Assembly (NCBI GenBank): GCA_002841605.1
Contig: PHAF01000088.1
Span: 1 to 8,033, forward strand
DNA: 8,033 nucleotides
From: Firmicutes bacterium HGW-Firmicutes-10
GTDB lineage: Bacteria; Bacillota_I; Bacilli_A; Erysipelotrichales; Erysipelotrichaceae
Reading direction: 5' to 3'
In this document: positions 6,841 to 8,033 of the stretch, one piece after another
How positions within the stretch are numbered: position 1 is the stretch's first letter
How the letters are laid out: each line of letters begins with the position of its first letter
Program-made: the position numbers and the translations under genes
The notes under the pieces: model-generated
What the model was told of the DNA's origin: nothing
The model's input: only the letters and a program-made list of their open reading frames with translations
The model's database searches: none

Positions 6841-7122
6841 CTATTTCATCATTTTTTTAACGGTTTTCAAAACTTCTTCTACGACGTCGCTATCGCCTTC
6901 TCTGATTTGATCAACAACACAATTGCGGATATGACTTTCCAGTAAAACGACCTCAACCGATGCCAAAGCCGATCGTACAGCTTCGATCTGATTGATGATG
7001 TCATCACAATAGGTTTCGTTTTCGATCATTTTGCGTATACCACGCAATTGACCTTCAATCCGGTTAACGCGATCAAGTACTGACTTTTGGGCAACCTTCG
7101 CAGGTTCGGTTGGATGTTTCAT
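6841..7122 (-). CDS. csoR: Copper-sensing transcriptional repressor CsoR
   Basis: An all-helical DNA-binding repressor of the CsoR/RcnR family that leaves its operator on binding Cu(I). From the start chosen here it has 93 residues. The Cys-His-Cys copper set is present: C39 (in ETYCDD), H64 and C68 (in SHIRNC), with the same 25 and 4 spacing as in characterised CsoR proteins. The His separates it from persulfide-sensing CstR. The N-terminal part RVNRIEGQLRGI is the family hallmark. An in-frame ATG at 7140 would add six residues, but it has no ribosome site and lies upstream of the predicted transcription start. The ATG at 7122 has AAGGGAG 7 nt before it, so I use that. It heads a two-gene operon with copZ and probably represses itself. 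Confidence 0.94.
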   Translation of the reverse strand: MKHPTEPAKVAQKSVLDRVNRIEGQLRGIRKMIENETYCDDIINQIEAVRSALASVEVVLLESHIRNCVVDQIREGDSDVVEEVLKTVKKMMK

Positions 7123-7129
7123 GTTATCA

Positions 7130-7136
7130 CTCCCTT
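7130..7136 (-). promoter_or_regulatory. Ribosome binding site that decides the csoR start
   Basis: AAGGGAG lies 7 nt before the ATG at 7122 and downstream of the other in-frame ATG at 7140, so only the shorter protein has a ribosome site. The predicted transcription start is near 7136-7137, so the leader is extremely short. Confidence 0.75.
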
Positions 7137-7142
7137 GCATCT

Positions 7143-7171
7143 ATTTTAATATACCCCCGGGGGTATGTAAA
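7143..7171 (-). promoter_or_regulatory. csoR-copZ promoter
   Basis: A -35 box TTTACA (7171-7166) and a -10 box TAAAAT (7148-7143) stand 17 bp apart. The CsoR palindrome fills the spacer and touches the -35 box, which fits direct repression and copper induction. Confidence 0.75.
7151..7166. promoter_or_regulatory. CsoR operator, perfect 16-bp palindrome
   Basis: ATACCCCCGGGGGTAT is fully self-complementary. It has the TACCC...GGGTA form known for operators of CsoR-family repressors, set in an AT-rich surround. Its place between the promoter boxes directly upstream of csoR supports autoregulation. CstR operators look similar, but the adjacent regulator has the copper-binding His. Confidence 0.88.
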
Positions 7172-7185
7172 TAGCTTTGCTCAAA

Positions 7186-7207
7186 GAAAAAATCCTTTTC
7201 AGGATTT
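7186..7207 (-). terminator. Rho-independent terminator of the cytochrome b5-like gene
   Basis: On the minus strand AAATCC, the loop TGAAAA and GGATTT form a 6-bp stem followed by more T (TTT-C-TTT). The last two bases of the TAA stop (7208-7206) begin the stem. It is weaker than the other terminators here because the stem has only two G-C pairs. Confidence 0.7.
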
Positions 7208-7562
7208 ATTTCAACGTTCCAACGATTTTAAGACCATTTAACACCGAAGCACCATGGGGCGACCTGCTGATAAATGCTGTCGCATCGATCCCGGCAACTA
7301 CCTCACCTTGATGACTTCCTCCGCGCCAAGCCGGCACATCGGTTACATCATACACTTTTCCGTTGACCGCAACATAAGCAGGATTACCGTCCTTACCATT
7401 GTATTGAGCCAATTCTTCCAACGTAAATTCACGAAGTTCCTCTTGATTGTTATTGTTATTGTTATTGTTATTGTTATTATTATCTGTATTAGAGGTAGAA
7501 CAACCGACAGTCAACAAGCCGACAAGCAAGACTGATACGATGATTAAGAATGTTTTTTTCAT
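7206..7562 (-). CDS. Lipoprotein with cytochrome b5-like heme-binding domain
   Basis: A 118-residue surface lipoprotein, probably a small heme-binding electron carrier; its partner is unknown. The signal ends in the lipobox LTVGC, lipidated at C21. A spacer with twelve Asn in a row (28-39) then leads to the domain at about 45-118. The domain shows the b5 pattern FTLEELAQYNGKDG, AYVAVNGKVYDVTD and a C-terminal hydrophobic strand. The usual first heme motif HPGG is replaced by WRGGSHQG, with H84 as the likely ligand. The second is H103 in SPHG. This variant is, from memory, common in short bacterial b5-like proteins, but heme binding is inferred. A strong AAAAGGAGG (7570-7578) precedes the ATG. 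It is a single-gene unit between csoR and a divergent gene. Confidence 0.88.
   Translation of the reverse strand: MKKTFLIIVSVLLVGLLTVGCSTSNTDNNNNNNNNNNNNQEELREFTLEELAQYNGKDGNPAYVAVNGKVYDVTDVPAWRGGSHQGEVVAGIDATAFISRSPHGASVLNGLKIVGTLK
7446..7481. repeat. Hexanucleotide repeat coding for poly-Asn
   Basis: Five perfect copies of ATTGTT on the plus strand (7446-7475) plus ATTATT make up twelve Asn codons of the lipoprotein, alternating AAT and AAC on the coding strand. Slippage would add or remove Asn pairs without breaking the frame, so linker length may vary between strains. Confidence 0.9.
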
Positions 7563-7582
7563 ATATGATCCTCCTTTTCAAT

Positions 7583-7611
7583 AAAATATCATATACAATT
7601 AAATTTTACAA
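7583..7611 (-). promoter_or_regulatory. Probable promoter of the cytochrome b5-like gene
   Basis: TTGTAA (7611-7606) and TATTTT (7588-7583) stand 17 bp apart, with TGA extending the -10 box. Each box matches 4 of 6 consensus bases. The region is AT-rich and other choices exist. Confidence 0.45.
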
Positions 7612-7682
7612 AATATATGCACCGTTTATTATAAAATAATAAGATGTGAATCGTATCCATCGACATACCACTACATCCCGAC

Positions 7683-7711
7683 TTGTTTAACCACTCCATA
7701 TGCCATACAAT
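7683..7711 (+). promoter_or_regulatory. Probable promoter of the plus-strand membrane gene
   Basis: A good -10 box TACAAT (7706-7711) lies 17 bp after TTGTTT (7683-7688), a weak -35 box matching only 3 of 6. It is about 40 nt upstream of the ATG at 7752. The two divergent promoters share the 189-bp gap 7563-7751, in which I see no other clear site. Confidence 0.4.
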
Positions 7712-7751
7712 AGAAACAATAACAGAGTACTTGCTTGTTATTGGAGGTAAT

Positions 7752-8033
7752 ATGAAACCGAAAGATTTGAATGAATTTCCTTCATGGGTTTTGTTGTTTG
7801 TTGGAATATTTGACGTGATTCGCGGGTTTATGCATACATTCAATATTTTCTGGGCAGTTGAAACCTTTGCCAAACTTGACTTGTCAGTTGCCAAAGATGC
7901 ACAGTTGTTTTTGTTGGCAGCCTTTGGTATTTCCAATTATTTGACCGGATTCATCTTTATCCTGATATCAAGAAAAGCAAAACATCTGTCGGTATATATG
8001 CTATCCTTCATCCTTGCCGCATATGCGTTGGGT
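7752..8033 (+). CDS. Membrane protein of unknown function, truncated by window end
   Basis: An open frame of 94 codons starting at ATG with GGAGG (7743-7747) 4 nt before it; no stop before the window ends, so the C-terminus is missing. I do not recognise the family. Three hydrophobic stretches are visible: about residues 12-34 (WVLLFVGIFDVIRGF...), 55-75 (LFLLAAFGISNYLTGFIFIL) and 82-94 at the cut. The short charged link SRKAKH lies between the second and third. The motif DVIRGFMHTF in the first helix is a distinctive handle for a search. It is transcribed away from the lipoprotein gene and is the only plus-strand gene here. A rival minus-strand frame over the same bases (7589-7936) lacks coding features and a ribosome site. 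Confidence 0.72.
   Translation, partial: MKPKDLNEFPSWVLLFVGIFDVIRGFMHTFNIFWAVETFAKLDLSVAKDAQLFLLAAFGISNYLTGFIFILISRKAKHLSVYMLSFILAAYALG

Noticed and set aside
7254..7535. Plus-strand frame with a run of alternating Ile and Val resembling a membrane helix
   Set aside because: The Ile-Val run is only the reverse reading of the Asn hexanucleotide repeat in the lipoprotein gene.
7652..7698. Short repeats (GTAT...ATAC and CCACTACA/CCACTCCA) in the divergent gap
   Set aside because: Too short and imperfect to tell from chance.
7589..7936. Minus-strand frame of 115 codons
   Set aside because: It overlaps the plus-strand membrane gene, which has a GGAGG site and a hydrophobic pattern. The minus frame has mixed composition and no ribosome site, and it runs across the promoter region.
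1..8033. Mobile element, CRISPR, tRNA, riboswitch or defence system
   Set aside because: No transposase, terminal inverted repeats with target duplications, spaced direct repeats, cloverleaf, or long structured leader was found; all leaders are short.

Overview
The window looks like a chromosomal segment of a low-G+C Gram-positive bacterium (Bacillota or a close relative). The grounds are strong GGAGG-type ribosome binding sites, several short hairpin-plus-T-run terminators, a CcpA-type cre element, a CsoR copper repressor with its GC-core palindrome, two lipoproteins with lipoboxes, and a Gram-positive-style surface pullulanase. Genus cannot be fixed from the sequence. I see no insertion sequence, phage gene, CRISPR array, tRNA or rRNA. 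Nearly everything is on the minus strand, so it reads from high to low coordinates; one truncated gene at the right end is on the plus strand.

Right end, 7206-8033: a divergent pair. On the plus strand a gene for an unrecognised membrane protein starts at 7752 and runs out of the window. On the minus strand is a small lipoprotein carrying a cytochrome b5-like heme domain behind a 12-asparagine linker (7206-7562).

Copper module, 6591-7171: csoR and copZ form a two-gene operon with its own promoter. The presumed CsoR operator, a perfect 16-bp palindrome, lies between the -35 and -10 boxes, so CsoR should repress itself and CopZ until Cu(I) is present. No copper ATPase gene lies beside them.

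Iron module, 3229-6531: a three-gene ABC importer of the FbpABC/FutABC type, made of an iron-binding lipoprotein, a permease with both halves fused, and an unusually short ATPase. The two internal junctions are both TAATG overlaps, which suggests translational coupling. A good promoter precedes the operon and a strong terminator ends it.

Starch/glycogen module, 37-3227: a 1020-residue type I pullulanase with two N-terminal CBM41 domains, a signal peptide and a C-terminal membrane anchor. Its promoter carries a near-consensus cre site in the spacer and a palindrome over the -35 box, predicting catabolite repression plus a second control.

The functions (surface alpha-glucan breakdown, ferric uptake, copper response, a heme lipoprotein) are those of an ordinary chromosomal region. 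I do not see a clearly new system. The most notable features are the architecture of the pullulanase promoter, the placement of stop codons inside hairpins at all four transcript ends, the short ATPase, and an Asn in place of an expected His in the iron-binding protein.
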